From: Siphonodentalium dalli
Taxonomy: Eukaryota > Mollusca > Scaphopoda > Gadilida > Siphonodentaliidae
Assembly (NCBI GenBank): GCA_032622095.1
Contig: CP136068.1
Location: 63,142,025 to 63,206,024, forward strand
Reading direction: 5' to 3'
DNA length: 64,000 bases
Below the pieces are notes generated by a model. It did no database searches and was not told where the DNA came from. It saw only the letters and a program-made list of their open reading frames with translations. Positions 21,374 to 34,747 of this stretch are shown here, in pieces (the stretch's first letter is position 1; every line of letters begins with the position of its first letter). A program made the translations under genes and the position numbers.

Positions 21374-21827
21374 TTAAGACACAAAGAATTTTTATGAATT
21401 TGTCTATTAATGGTAACGCCCACATCGCGTTGACGCTCACATATTGGCATGTTTGCACTAACAATTGAGTCACCATCCGTATAATCCGGTAGATGAATCC
21501 GGTGTTCACATAAACACTCTGTTAAATGCGTTACAATACACAAATGGCTGTTATAGAGATGCCAATATACTATTTGATAATACTATATATAAAGACGAAC
21601 ATAAATTAATGGCATAATAATTGTTTTTATGTTCTCGTTGTATATTCGGTAGTTTAATTAAGTGTATAGAGCAAGCTATGTTCGCTATCCCATTGAGGGA
21701 ACATTCCGTTTTGCGAAATTATGTTTTGAATAGTGGATATCACCATTTAACTGGGAGATATATAGCTTCATCTGAGGAAGATACGTTCATTTATCAAAAC
21801 CGCATGGTCTGGTTTGATTTTGTTTAA

Positions 21828-22296
21828 AGGTACTCAACCCGTAAAGAGGGTCCCCATCTCAACAGATTCCAACAACAACAATCCGATCAGAGGGTCTTAT
21901 ATTACTATTTCTTTGGCTTTGGGGGTAAAAAATATTTGATTCGAGTCGAGGAACCCATCAAACAAAGCTCAGAGTTATTAGATATTGATTTTTCAAATTT
22001 GTTATGTTCTCGAGATGAGTACCAATAACTGCCGTAATCTGCTCTGGATGTGTACCTCAAATCTATTCAAACAGACAAGGATGAATAACTCTAAAATCAA
22101 GTGGTAATTTTAACGCAATTTTGTCTGAGTTCTGGGCCAGATAGTATTCCCGATAATGAAAAATAATAGATTTATAAAATCGATATCCAACAAATCTAAG
22201 CTTTGATGGGTGACTTCCTCGACTCGAATCAAATATTTTTGACCCCCGAAGCCATTGAAATAGTAATTGAGAGGAGTTTTATCGGGTTGAGTACCT
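21828..22296. mobile_element. TTAA-target MITE (AGGTACTCAACCCG ends), unit copy 2
   Basis: Same insertion as at 15,141, carried by unit copy 2. It differs by a few substitutions (for example 22,188 and 22,199). Confidence 0.9.
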
Positions 22297-23395
22297 TTAA
22301 CCATGGTGTTGTAGCTTGGTAAGCTGACTACATGTAATACATAGACACAATAAAGAGGCACATATCGACCTCCAGACGAGAAAGCACACACGTGTGCCAC
22401 ACATAATACATTCCGATCATATGTCTACGGGTGTTTAGGGTTAACATAGAATCGTTACAATATTATCTGACGTGCATGTCGTCCTGCGTAACGGTCTATA
22501 TACAAACCCCAAGCATGTTACTACTAAACGAATATCCGGTTAGCTGCATGCATACGAACGACATCATTCACGTGCGTGTGATCAAGGCATCGCGTTATCA
22601 TTCATTCACCTTTTTGAGATCGGTGTAGCATATGGTGTAGAAATCGGTGTAGAATTATCAAAATGGCGGACACCGGTAGTTCGTTTTGGATATGCTCCTT
22701 GTAATTCATGATGTTTTGATAGATATTCGTACTGTGAGGAAAACCGTTATACACAGATTCAATTGGAATTATATCGGTTGTTACAGGGATACCATATTCT
22801 TTGTGGATTTAATTGGTATTATTGTCAAAAACAGGGTTTAAACCAACATTCTGACGATTGTCAACAAATTGGCAAGAAACATGTGGGTTTTTGCACTATT
22901 TTTGGCCTTATCGGTACTGCCTTCATTGTAAAACTCTGCCCAGGCATTGTTATTATAATGTTAGATCGAATCGAATTTGATTCGTTGTGTGGCGTTTTTT
23001 TAAATTGATTTAATTGACGATAATTTAAACATCATAAAATACGGTGTAGAATATGTTATGAACCTGGTTGCTTGGATACCAAAAATAGCAAGATTATATG
23101 ACGGTGTAGCGGAAATTATTTATAGCGGTGTAGATTGGGCACAGATAGACAATTCACAATTATTGAAATAACAGCAGATTTCTACGAGCATAAGGCATTT
23201 GTTCATGTAGATATGTTTGGTAACATTTAATACCTAATTAATGTCTAAATATAATACGTATAATAGATATCGGAAATTAGATTTAAATATAAACATGACT
23301 AATTAACTATAAGTGGGTGTTTGTGTGGTCTGTATACGTAGCACGCGTTCTATTGAATTGACCTTCCAATACATGTTTACTTCTACAGGAACGCA

Positions 23396-24053
23396 ATGTT
23401 TAAGTGCTACAGTTGTGCGAAAGTTCACGAAGACCTGCAGGCAGCAGTAGACCATGGCATCAAAGAGCACGAACATGATATTCTCAAAATCAGAACATTG
23501 GAGACGGATTCGACCACCGGTTAGATGGGATATCGGACGAAGAACTTCAATCTTATACCCAGATTGATATCCGAGACAAATCAAGTTGTGGTTGTCGAAA
23601 GTCCGATAGGATCAAAATAATCGAACAGATGCCAATTGTCGAGGAACAGGACTTTGGCATAAGTGATTTGTCATTGTGCGATGAGAACGAAATGATGAGT
23701 TCTATACCCAAGAGGCTTAGATCGTCAACGCCGCTGAAGACACCAACCGATAATCGCGTAACATCATTGGGTCTTATTGTGACGCCAACACAAGAACATG
23801 GTAATCTCAGCAACGAGGACGCCGATATACTGGATGACATAACTGCCCAGCTCCCCAACGTGATGAAAGAACTCAACAAGGTCGGACAATTAGAAAATTG
23901 GACCGGTTTAACACATTAGTGGGCAGTGGTAAATTTCCGATGCAAAACATCGCTTTCCATTTGTTTATGGATGTATGCCGTTTCCTATCATCAGAAAATC
24001 ATGCGGCAACCGCCCTCGTGCTAATGCCGGCAAGTGAGACGGTTTTGGATTAG
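23396..24053 (+). pseudogene. Zinc-finger-like broken gene, unit copy 2
   Basis: Same sequence as 16,709-17,366 with one substitution in the finger (VKVH becomes AKVH at 23,417). The same frame breaks are present, so they predate the duplication. Confidence 0.45.
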
Positions 24054-24302
24054 GCTTAGGACGGACAATGGAGCTAATCCCTGACGCCGCGTTGGCTGCA
24101 ATGCAAAGATCTCAGAGAGTGGACACTGTTAGTTGGAATCTCCCCCATTCTGACGCCTGGCAAAAAACGTGAAACAACTGACCGATTTCATATATATTTT
24201 TCTAAACCAGTGGTTTGCGACGGTAGGACGCGTATGGGTGTGTCCCGGTCTCTCATGTGCCCTGAATCCTGGGGAACATAATGGAAATAATTGGTCTTAG
24301 GA

Positions 24303-25667
24303 TAGTCCAAGTCTTCTCGTACTAAAGCCGGCTAAGATATTGGGATGGAGGTGCCGGTCTTTAGTCCGAGATCGCGCGCATAGCCTTCTTATGACACGAG
24401 TTGCGCCCAGGATCTGTGGCGGGAATCTGTGGTGTATTTTACTCGATTTACCTAACAAAGCAATACATGTTGCTATATACGTCGGAAAGAGTGACATCTT
24501 ATGGTCAGAATGGTGTATAATAATCTAACTTTAATGTTAAATTACACATAGAATATTCCGGTTGATTGCCACAAACATCGTTGTTTTTTCTGTTTGTTTA
24601 CTTATCTGAAAGCCGAACTCAGGTTCCGAAGAACTTCGGCATTGCCCGGTGTTTGTTCTGAGTATTCTAGTTTCCGTTTCTATATATAGCGCGGGGTTTT
24701 CCGAACAAAATTGTGAAAACCGATCGCCGCAAAGTCCAGTTTCCAATGTGCTTTGAGAACAATTCCCGCACTAAAAACTTAATGACATAATGGAGGATCA
24801 GAAAGGTAGTTTTGTTGACAATTTTCGCAAGCAACTTGTCAAAATTGGAGCAAATTAGAACTCTTGTGTCTGACTTGCCATGCGTGTGATTTTCATCCAT
24901 GTGCATTTTGACTTTTGTGTTGATAAAATAATCGGAGAACCGAATCACACAGTTCGAAATATTGTTTCTTCCGTTTTAGTGGGACTTTTCAAACTTAAGG
25001 TTAAAAATTTATACAAATTTTGTTTGATTTTTTGTGTGCTTAACAAGAGCAGTATATTGCTCTGGTCGCTTAGTATATATCTTAATTTCGCTGAAGTCCA
25101 CCAAATGTGGGAAATGTAGCACCATATTATTTATTCTAATGCTCGTTGTGTTTACACTGTTTTAAACTTTGAGAGGGTTGTAATTCCCCGTAATTTATTT
25201 AATGTATTACATTTATATCTTCAATGTTTAATTAATCTATTTATTTTTTATTTATTGACACACATAATTACGATTACAATGGAGAATTCATCGTAATTTG
25301 CGTTGTCAGTCGAAAATCTACGGAATATTTTCAACGGAAAATGCCGAACACAGTTCGCGAGGTCAACTGAGTTCGCATACTTTTAAAAATTTGTAAAACA
25401 TTGCGGTAAATGTCTCTTTTCGCATTAAATTACCGCTTTCAATTCACAACTGATGTGGGTTTCAGATCAAATAGCATGTCTTCTGCGGAAAATATCCGTT
25501 TATTGTCGCAATTGTGATATTTTATTTCATATAATTGTGGTTTTATTTGAGCGGGTCACTAACGCTTAAGTCGTGTCATAGGAATGCATGGGCCTGGAAC
25601 TCGGACTAAAAACCGGCACCTCCATCCCAATATATTAGCCGGCTTTAGTACGAGAAGACTTGGACTA
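24303..25667. mobile_element. 1,365-bp inverted-repeat element, unit copy 2
   Basis: Same insertion as at 17,616, with the GTCTTAGGA duplications kept. Small compensating indels lie at 24,951-24,966. Confidence 0.8.
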
Positions 25668-26098
25668 GTCTTAGGACTGTTTTCTTGTGCTATCCCCGAT
25701 GTTTTGGTCACCTGTTAGTGCCGGACAACTCGATCCTTTACAGTCTTCATGAGTCTTATAACCTGAATAATCGCCACACCCATGCTGGGCATTGTTGACT
25801 GCGGAAGTGGCAGTTTACCATATGGTGTGTAAATCGCATTCTTCCGCAGGTGACATTATGTCCAGTAATAATTTAATAACTTGGTATTCTACTTCTTACT
25901 AATTTCTGTTAATCTGGTACGTGTTATATCAATTATATACCATGTATTCCTTTGTCTAGTTTATCTTTGCACGTGGGTTGTCCTTCACCATTCAAACGTA
26001 TATCGTATCGTATCTTATCTTATGATTTGGTGCAAGATGTATAAGCAATATCAACACATATTGAGAAATGAGGAATACTCCTTAGTCCTTATGACAGG

Positions 26099-26326
26099 TT
26101 GGAAATTTTGCTTTCACAAGACACATTCGTGAAAAGAGACGGAGTGTTCAAAGTTACCCCAAACGTTGGGTCAAATTTGAACATCAGTTTTTTTAATATC
26201 CCTGTGTCATCAATTAATGCCGTGTACACATTTAAAAGACCATTCGTTTTGAGAGAACTACTTCTTCTCGTGTTTATGGAAGCATTCGGATCTTACATAA
26301 TATTAGCTTTTTTAAATATCGACTGA
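26099..26326 (+). pseudogene. Unrecognised coding-like stretch, unit copy 2 (open)
   Basis: The 75-codon open version of the frame at 19,420 has no good ATG at its start. Its C-terminal 25 residues are strongly hydrophobic. It lies inside the indel-dense zone, so its openness is uncertain. Confidence 0.3.
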
Positions 26327-26370
26327 GAAACTAAAAAAGTTACCCCGGTTTATGGTAATAGTATATATAA

Positions 26371-26696
26371 GCTGAAGGGGTCACTCTCACCAAAAAAAGT
26401 GCTGAAGGGTACACCGGTTTTGAAAATGTGCTGAAGGGTACACAGGTTTTGAAATGTGATTCTAAATGATGTATAGTTTTTCGTATCTGCCATGACTTCT
26501 GTTAAAGAATAATTGTTTACGTTCCAATGAACATTGAAATGAACTGAAAACAAACTGCTAATGGGGGCCAGACTTTCAGAAACACAGTTATAAGTAATGG
26601 TGTTAGTGCCGATCACAAACCCTGTGTACCTTTCAGCACATTTTCAAACCCTGTGTACCCTTCAGCACTGTTTTTGGTGAGAGTGACCCCTTCAGC
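26371..26696. mobile_element. 326-bp MITE, unit copy 2
   Basis: Same element and insertion as at 19,684. Confidence 0.85.
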
Positions 26697-26734
26697 GTTA
26701 GTAAAGGTATGGATCAAGCAGCCATCTAAATTGG

Positions 26735-26858
26735 TGTAAAACAATATTTAATTTCGAACAAAACATGTAATACATACAAACAATTTGACATAAATAATAA
26801 TAGAGTTCAAAACGGGGATTAGACAACAAGCCCAAAGGCTTTTATCAAGTTATTTCCC
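26735..26858 (-). mobile_element. LINE 3' tail fragment, unit copy 2
   Basis: Copy of 20,043-20,170 in unit copy 2, with one extra A in a run near 26,740. Confidence 0.55.
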
Positions 26859-27482
26859 CGGAGAAGGAAAGTTTACCCTTGGTATCAGAATAGATACCAT
26901 ACAGGGTAAGTTTAGCAGACGGGGAAAAACATGTTAGATCCGAAAATATTGTTCAAGGAGGGGGTATAGAGGGATCGAGTGCAGGAAGGAAGAACGTTTG
27001 TCAAGTTAATTGGTATTGCATACCGTGCATCAGCCAAAAACGAAAGATGGGAGTGAAGCGACTTCAATAATGATTATCTCCAGGGCCTGGAACCTACGTC
27101 ACCGGAAGGATAACCCTACATGTACATCAAAATAACTGTAAATAAAGTTCGACTCGCTACTTCGACATCGCTTTTTAAATAAATACAATCGATTTCGATG
27201 TAGTATTATAAGCAAAGGAGCTATGCGACCTGCAAATCTCAACAAATACAGAAACCGAAAATCGGAAAGAATTGCTTATAATGAGAATTTCGCGTTCGCA
27301 ATTCAAAATCGCGTCCGATTTCCTATTTTCGTGCCGGTGTTAACGCCAACATTTCATGTTCTCCGCGCCCTAAACTCATTTAAAAAACCGTATACATTGA
27401 GTTTCGGGATATTATAAATCGTAAAATTTGAATCAATAACAAAAAAAATAATTTTTCCGTGGTTTGTTTGTAAATTTCTTAA

Positions 27483-28060
27483 AGGGGTACTGTACGCCAA
27501 ATGTTGTTGTTGGTTTCTATAGTCTCCGAGTCGGAGAAGAAGGTAAAAAAATTTCCATTATTTGAAAGTCTGTTGAGTACGAAGTCATGTTACGGATGAC
27601 AAATTTACCGGAATGCAAAAATACAAATTGTCGTTGTCGAGTACTTTTTGTAAAGTTTTCAACCAAATGAATCAAATAAAAGTTATATGATATGCATACT
27701 AGTCCCATATAACCATTTAAGTTATTGTATCGTCGCTAGTCAGTGAGTGGCTTGAGTGTTCTCCCCATATCATCATAATATTTAAGCGATCGTGTGTGCG
27801 ATCGGTTAATCCAGTATCCCTCAATTACTATTTTTTATTACGGTAATTCGTAATTTAATTGACGCCATTTTATGGCTCCAGTCATATATTCAATTTATAT
27901 CAAATTATTAACTTTTAAATTATTAAATTTTAAGATAGCCTATTAACCTGAGCGTTTACAGAATACATCTTCGACTCAAATTACTTATGTTTCTATATAT
28001 TATCGATATTAGATCGTTGTTGTCACCGGAAATTTAATGAAAATGGCGTACAGTACCCCT
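27483..28060. mobile_element. TTAA-target MITE (AGGGGTACTGTACGCC ends), unit copy 2
   Basis: Same insertion as at 20,792 in unit copy 2, shorter by four bases (loss at about 27,805). Confidence 0.9.
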
Positions 28061-28514
28061 TTAAGACACAAAGAATTTTTATGAATTTGTCTATTAATGG
28101 TAACGCCCACATCGCGTTGACGCTCACATATTGGCATGTTTGCACTAACAATTGAGTCACCATCCGTATAATCCGGTAGATGAATCCGGTGTTCACATAA
28201 ACACTCTGTTAAATGCGTTACAATACACAAATGGCTGTTATAGAGATGCCAATATACTATTTGATAATACTATATATAAAGACGAACATAAATTAATGGC
28301 ATAATAATTGTTTTTATGTTCTCGTTGTATATTCGGTAGTTTAATTAAGTGTATAGAGCAAGCTATGTTCGCTATCCCATTGAGGGAACATTCCGTTTTG
28401 CGAAATTATGTTTTGAATAGTGGATATCACCATTTAACTGGGAGATATATAGCTTCATCTGAGGAAGATACGTTCATTTATCAAAACCGCATGTCTGGTT
28501 TGATTTTGTTTTAA

Positions 28515-28982
28515 AGGTACTCAACCCGTAAAGAGGGTCCCCATCTCAACAGATTCCAACAACAACAATCCGATCAGAGGGTCTTATATTACTATTTCTT
28601 TGGCTTTGGGGTAAAAAATATTTGATTCGAGTCGAGGAACCCATCAAACAAAGCTCAGAGTTATTAGATATTGATTTTTCAAATTTGTTATGTTCTCGAG
28701 ATGAGTACCAATAACTGCCGTAATCTGCTCTGGATGTGTACCTCAAATCTATTCAAACAGACAAGGATGAATAACTCTAAAATCAAGTGGTAATTTTAAC
28801 GCAATTTTGTCTGAGTTCTGGGCCAGATAGTATTCCCGATAATGAAAAATAATAGATTTATAAAATCGATATCCAACAAATCTAAGCTTTGATGGGTGAC
28901 TTCCTCGACTCGAATCAAATATTTTTGACCCCCGAAGCCATTGAAATAGTAATTGAGAGGAGTTTTATCGGGTTGAGTACCT
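28515..28982. mobile_element. TTAA-target MITE (AGGTACTCAACCCG ends), unit copy 3
   Basis: Same insertion in unit copy 3, one base shorter in a G run at about 28,610. Both TTAA flanks are intact. Confidence 0.9.
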
Positions 28983-29449
28983 TTAACCATGGTGTTGTAG
29001 CTTGTAAGCTGACTACATGTAATACATAGACACAATAAAGAGGGCACATATCGACCTCCAGACGAGAAAGCACACACACGTGTGCCACACATAATACTTT
29101 CCGATCATATGTCTACGGGTGTTTAGGGTTAACATAGAATCGTTACAATATTATCTGACGTGCATGTCGTCCTGCGTAACGGTCTATATACAAACCCAAG
29201 CATGTTACTACTAAACGAATATCCGGTTAGCTGCATGCATACGAACGACATCATTCACGTGCGTGTGATCAAGGCATCGCGTTATCATTCATTCACCTTT
29301 TTGAGATCGGTGTAGCATATGGTGTAGAAATCGGTGTAGAATTATCAAAATGGCGGACACCGGTAGTTCGTTTTGGATATGCTCCTTGTAATTCATGATG
29401 TTTTGATAGATATTCGTACTGTGAGGAAAACCGTTATACACAGATTCAA

Positions 29450-29921
29450 TTGGAATTATATCGGTTGTTACAGGGATGCCATATTCTTTGTGGATTTAAT
29501 TGGTATTATTGTCAAAAAACAGGTTTAAACCAACATTCTGACGATTGTCAACAAAATTGGCAAGAAACATGTGGGTTTTTGCACTATTTTTGGCCTTATC
29601 GGTACTGCCTTCATTGTAAAACTCTGCCCAGGCATTGTTATTATAATCGTTAGATCGAATCGATTTGATTTCGTTGTGTGGCGTTTTTTTAAATTGATTT
29701 AATTGACGATAATTTTAAACATCATAAAATACGGTGTAGAATATGTTATGAACCTGGTTGCTTGGATACCAAAAATAGCAAGATTATATGACGGTGTAGC
29801 GGAAATTATTTATAGCGGTGTAGATTGGGCACAGATAGACAATTCACCACTTATTGAAATAACAGCAGATTTCTACGAGCATAAGGCATTTGTTCATGTA
29901 GATATGTTTGGTAACATTTAA
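29450..29921 (+). pseudogene. Unrecognised coding stretch, unit copy 3 version
   Basis: The frames are 29,450-29,653 (67 codons; CHILCGFNWYYC ... HYFWPYRYCLHCKTLPRHC, eight or more Cys) and 29,703-29,921 (72 codons; VAWIPKIARLYDGVAEII ... ITADFYEHKAFVHVDMF). The second frame is closed in copies 1 and 2 by base differences near 29,713 and 29,847. Either copy 3 preserves an older reading frame or its differences are assembly errors. No known domain is recognised. Confidence 0.35.
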
Positions 29922-30088
29922 TACCTAATTAATGTCTAAATATAATACGTATAATAGACTATCGGAAATTAGATTTAAATATAAACATGACTAATTAACT
30001 ATAAGTGGGTGTTTGTGTGGTCTGTATACGTAGCACGCCGTTCTATTGAATTGACCTTCCAATACATGTTTACTTCTACAGGAACGCA

Positions 30089-30749
30089 ATGTTTAAGTGC
30101 TACAGTTGTGTGAAAGTTCACGAAGACCTGCAGGCAGCAGTAGACCATGGCATCAAAGAGCACGAACATGATATTCTCAAAATCAGAACATTGGAGACGG
30201 ATTCGACCACCGGTTAGATGGGATATCGGACGAAGAACTTCAATCTTATACCCAGATTGATATCCGAGACAAATCAAGTTGTGGTTGTCGAAAGTCCGAT
30301 AGGATCAAAATAATCGAACAGATGCCAATTGTCGAGGAACAGGTACTTTGGCATAAGTGATTTGTCATTGTGCGATGAGAACGAAATGATGAGTTCTATA
30401 CCCAAGAGGCTTAGATCGTCAACGCCGCTGAAGACACCAACCGATAATCGCGTAACATCATTGGGTCTTATTGTGACGCCAACACAAGAACATGGTAATC
30501 TCAGCACGAGGACGCCGATATACTGGATGACATAACTGCCCAGCCTCCCCAACGTGATGAAAGAACTCAACAAGGTCGGACAATTAGAAAATTGGACCGG
30601 TTTAACACATTAGTGGGCAGTGGTAAATTTCCGATGCAAAACATCGCTTTCCATTTGTTTATGGATGTATGCCGTTTCCTATCATCAGAAAATCATGCGG
30701 CAAACCGCACCTCGTGCTAATGCCGGCAAGTGAGACGGTTTTGGATTAG
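30089..30749 (+). pseudogene. Zinc-finger-like broken gene, unit copy 3
   Basis: Same region in copy 3. The finger is intact. Extra indels (about 30,343, 30,506, 30,544, 30,702) fragment the acidic frame further. These lie inside the stretch where indels are unusually dense and may not be real. Confidence 0.4.
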
Positions 30750-30989
30750 GCTTAGGACGGACAATGGAGCTAATCCCTGACGCCGCGTTGTGCTGCAATG
30801 CAAAGATCTCAGAGAGTGGACACTGTTAGATGGAATCTCCCCCCATTCTGACGCCTGCAAAAAACGTGAAACAACTGACCGATTTCATATATATTTTTCT
30901 AAACCAGTGGTTTGCGACGGTAGGACGCGTATGGGTGTGTCCCGGTCTCTCATGTGCCCTGAATCCAATGGAAATAATTGGTCTTAGGA

Positions 30990-32354
30990 TAGTCCAAGTC
31001 TTCTCGTACTAAAGCCGGCTAAGATATTGGGATGGAGGTGCCGGTCTTTAGTCCGAGATCGCGCGCATAGCCTTCTTATGACACGAGTTACGCCCAGGAT
31101 CTGTGGCGGGAATCTGTGGTGTATTTTACTCGATTTACCTAACAAAGCAATACATGTTGCTATATACGTCGGAAAGAGTGACATCTTATGGTCAGAATGG
31201 TGTATAATAATCTAACTTTAATGTTAAATTACACATAGAATATTCCGGTTGATTGCCACAAACATCGTTGTTTTTTCTGTTTGTTTACTTATCTGAAAGC
31301 CGAACTCAGGTTCCGAAGAACTTCGGCATTGCCCGGTGTTTGTTCTGAGTATTCTAGTTTCCGTTTCTATATATAGCGCGGGGTTTTCCGAACAAAATTG
31401 TGAAAACCGATCGCCGCAAAGTCCAGTTTCCAATGTGCTTTGAGAACAATTCCCGCACTAAAAACTTAATGACATAATGGAGGATCAGAAAGGTAGTTTT
31501 GTTGACAATTTTCGCAAGCAACTTGTCAAAATTGGAGCAAATTAGAACTCTTGTGTCTGACTTGCCATGCGTGTGATTTTCATCCATGTGCATTTTGACT
31601 TTTGTGTTGATAAAATAATCGGAGAACCGAATCACACAGTTTCGAAATATTGTTCTTCCGTTTTAGTGGGACTTTTCAAACTTAAGGTTAAAAATTTATA
31701 CAAATTTTGTTTGATTTTTTGTGTGCTTAACAAGAGCAGTATATTGCTCTGGTCGCTTAGTATATATCTTAATTTCGCTGAAGTCCACCAAATGTGGGAA
31801 ATGTAGCACCATATTATTTATTCTAATGCTCGTTGTGTTTACACTGTTTTAAACTTTGAGAGGGTTGTAATTCCCCGTAATTTATTTAATGTATTACATT
31901 TATATCTTCAATGTTTAATTAATCTATTTATTTTTTATTTATTGACACACATAATTACGATTACAATGGAGAATTCATCGTAATTTGCGTTGTCAGTCGA
32001 AAATCTACGGAATATTTTCAACGGAAAATGCCGAACACAGTTCGCGAGGTCAACTGAGTTCGCATACTTTTAAAAATTTGTAAAACATTGCGGTAAATGT
32101 CTCTTTTCGCATTAAATTACCGCTTTCAATTCACAACTGATGTGGGTTTCAGATCAAATAGCATGTCTTCTGCGGAAAATATCCGTTTATTGTCGCAATT
32201 GTGATATTTTATTTCATATAATTGTGGTTTTATTTGAGCGGGTCACTAACGCTTAAGTCGTGTCATAGGAATGCATGGGCCTGGAACTCGGACTAAAAAC
32301 CGGCACCTCCATCCCAATATATTAGCCGGCTTTAGTACGAGAAGACTTGGACTA
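30990..32354. mobile_element. 1,365-bp inverted-repeat element, unit copy 3
   Basis: Same insertion in copy 3, nearly identical to copy 1. The 10-bp loss at about 30,966 lies just outside its left duplication. Confidence 0.8.
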
Positions 32355-33057
32355 GTCTTAGGACTGTTTTCTTGTGCTATCCCCGATGTTTTGGTCACCT
32401 GTTAGTGCCGGACAACTCGATCCTTTACAGTCTTCATGAGTCTTATAACCTGAATAATCGCCACACCCATGCTGGGCATTGTTGACTGCGGAAGTGGCAG
32501 TTTACCATATGGTGTGTAAATCGCATTCTTCCGCAGGTGACATTATGTCCAGTAATAATTTAATAACTTGGTATTCTACTTCTTACTAATTTCTGTTAAT
32601 CTGGTACGTGTTATATCAATTATATACCATGTATTCCTTTGTCTAGTTTATCTTTGCACGTGGGTTGTCCTTCACCATTCAAACGTATATCGTATCGTAT
32701 CTTATCTTATGATTTGGTGCAAGATGTATAAGCAATATCAACACATATTGAGAAATGAGGAATACTCCTTAGTCCTTATGACAGGTTGGAAATTTTGCTT
32801 TCACAAGACACATTCGTGAAAAGAGACGGAGTGTTCAAAGTTACCCCAAACGTTGGGTCAAATTTGAACATCAGTTTTTTAATATCCCTGTGTCATCAAT
32901 TAATGCCGTGTACACATTTAAAAGACCATTCGTTTTGAGAGAACTACTTCTTCTCGTGTTTATGGAAGCATTCGGATCTTACATAATATTAGCTTTTTTT
33001 AAATATCGACTGAGAAACTAAAAAAGTTACCCCGGTTTATGGTAATAGTATATATAA

Positions 33058-33383
33058 GCTGAAGGGGTCACTCTCACCAAAAAAAGTGCTGAAGGGTACA
33101 CCGGTTTTGAAAATGTGCTGAAGGGTACACAGGTTTTGAAATGTGATTCTAAATGATGTATAGTTTTTCGTATCTGCCATGACTTCTGTTAGAGAATAAT
33201 TGTTTACGTTCCAATGAACATTGAAATGAACTGAAAACAAACTGCTAATGGGGGCCAGACTTTCAGAAACACAGTTATAAGTAATGGTGTTAGTGCCGAT
33301 CACAAACCCTGTGTACCCTTCAGCACATTTTCAAACCCTGTGTACCCTTCAGCACTGTTTTTGGTGAGAGTGACCCCTTCAGC
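33058..33383. mobile_element. 326-bp MITE, unit copy 3
   Basis: Same element and insertion as at 19,684. Substitutions lie at 33,191 and 33,318; the latter makes the right arm a better match to the left. Confidence 0.85.
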
Positions 33384-33416
33384 GTTAGTAAAGGTATGGA
33401 TCAAGCAGCCATCTAA

Positions 33417-33544
33417 ATTGGTGTAAACAATATTTAATTTCGAACAAAACATGTAATACATACAAACAATTTGACATAAATAATAATAGAGTTCAAAACG
33501 GGGATTAGACAACAAGCCCAAAGGCTTTTATCAAGTTATTTCCC
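33417..33544 (-). mobile_element. LINE 3' tail fragment, unit copy 3
   Basis: Copy of 20,043-20,170 in unit copy 3. Confidence 0.55.
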
Positions 33545-34165
33545 CGGAGAAGGAAAGTTTACCCTTGGTATCAGAATAGATACCATACAGGGTAAGTTTA
33601 GCAGACGGGGAAAACATGTTAGATCCGAAAAATATTGTTCAAGGAGGGGGTATAGAGGGATCGAGTGCAGGAAGGAAGAACGTTTGTCAAGTTAATTGGT
33701 ATTGCATACCGTGCATCAGCCAAAACGAAAGATGGGAGTGAAGCGACTTCAATAATGATTATCTCCAGGGCCTGGAACCTACGTCACCGGAAGGATAACC
33801 CTACATGTACATCAAAATAACTGTAAATAAAGTTCGACTCGCTACTTCGACATCGCTTTTTAAATAAATACAATCGATTTCGATGTAGTATTATAAGCAA
33901 AGGAGCTATGCGACCTGCAAATCTCAACAAATACAGAAACCGAAAATCGGAAAGAATTGCTTATAATGAGAATTTCGCGTTCGCAATTCAAAATCGCGTC
34001 CGATTTCCTATTTTCGTGCCGGTGTTAACGCCAACATTTCATGTTCTCCGCGCCCTAAACTCATTTAAAAACCGTATACATTGAGTTTCGGGATATTATA
34101 AATCGTAAAATTTGAATCAATAACAAAAAAATAATTTTTCCGTGGTTTGTTTGTAAATTTCTTAA

Positions 34166-34747
34166 AGGGGTACTGTACGCCAAATGTTGTTGTTGGTTTC
34201 TATAGTCTCCGAGTCGGAGAAGAAGGTAAAATATTTTCCATTATTTGAAAGTCTGTTGAGTACGAAGTCATGTTACGGATGACAAATTTACCGGAATGCA
34301 AAAATACAAATTGTCGTTGTCGAGTACTTTTTGTAAAGTTTTCAACCAAATGAATCAAATAAAAGTTATATGATATGCATACTAGTCCCATATAACCATT
34401 TAAGTTATTGTATCGTCGCTAGTCAGTGAGTGGCTTGAGTGTTCTCCCCATATCATCATAATATTTAAGCGATCGTGTGTGCGATCGGTTTAACAATCCA
34501 GTATCCCTCAATTACTATTTTTTATTACGGTAATTCGTAATTTAATTGACGCCATTTTATGGCTCCAGTCATATATTCAATTTATATCAAATTATTAACT
34601 TTTAAATTATTAAATTTTAAGATAGCCTATTAACCTGAGCGTTTACAGAATACATCTTCGACTCAAATTACTTATGTTTCTATATATTATCGATATTAGA
34701 TCGTTGTTGTCACCGGAAATTTAATGAAAATGGCGTACAGTACCCCT
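34166..34747. mobile_element. TTAA-target MITE (AGGGGTACTGTACGCC ends), unit copy 3
   Basis: Same insertion as at 20,792 in unit copy 3. Two substitutions lie near 34,231. Confidence 0.9.

Larger units (their letters stand above)
14981..21667 (+). repeat. 6,687-bp tandem unit, copy 1
   Basis: The unit starts at agagcaagctatgttcgcta and is followed head-to-tail by copies at 21,668 and 28,355, each exactly 6,687 bp on. Compared with copy 2 up to about 24,950, only rare substitutions are seen (for example 15,508 and 16,730), with no indels. The unit holds a TTAA MITE (15,141), broken coding stretches (16,080-17,366), a 1,365-bp inverted-repeat element (17,616), a 326-bp MITE (19,684), a LINE 3' tail (about 20,043) and a second TTAA MITE (20,792). 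No tRNA, rRNA or histone-like gene is visible, so it is not a classical multigene repeat. Confidence 0.95.
21668..28354 (+). repeat. 6,687-bp tandem unit, copy 2
   Basis: The first half is practically identical to copy 1. From about 24,951 on, single-base and short indels appear, many in homopolymers (24,951-24,966, 26,190, 26,740, 26,937, 27,386, 27,447, 27,805), which break or join small frames. Internal elements sit at the same offsets as in copy 1. Confidence 0.95.
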
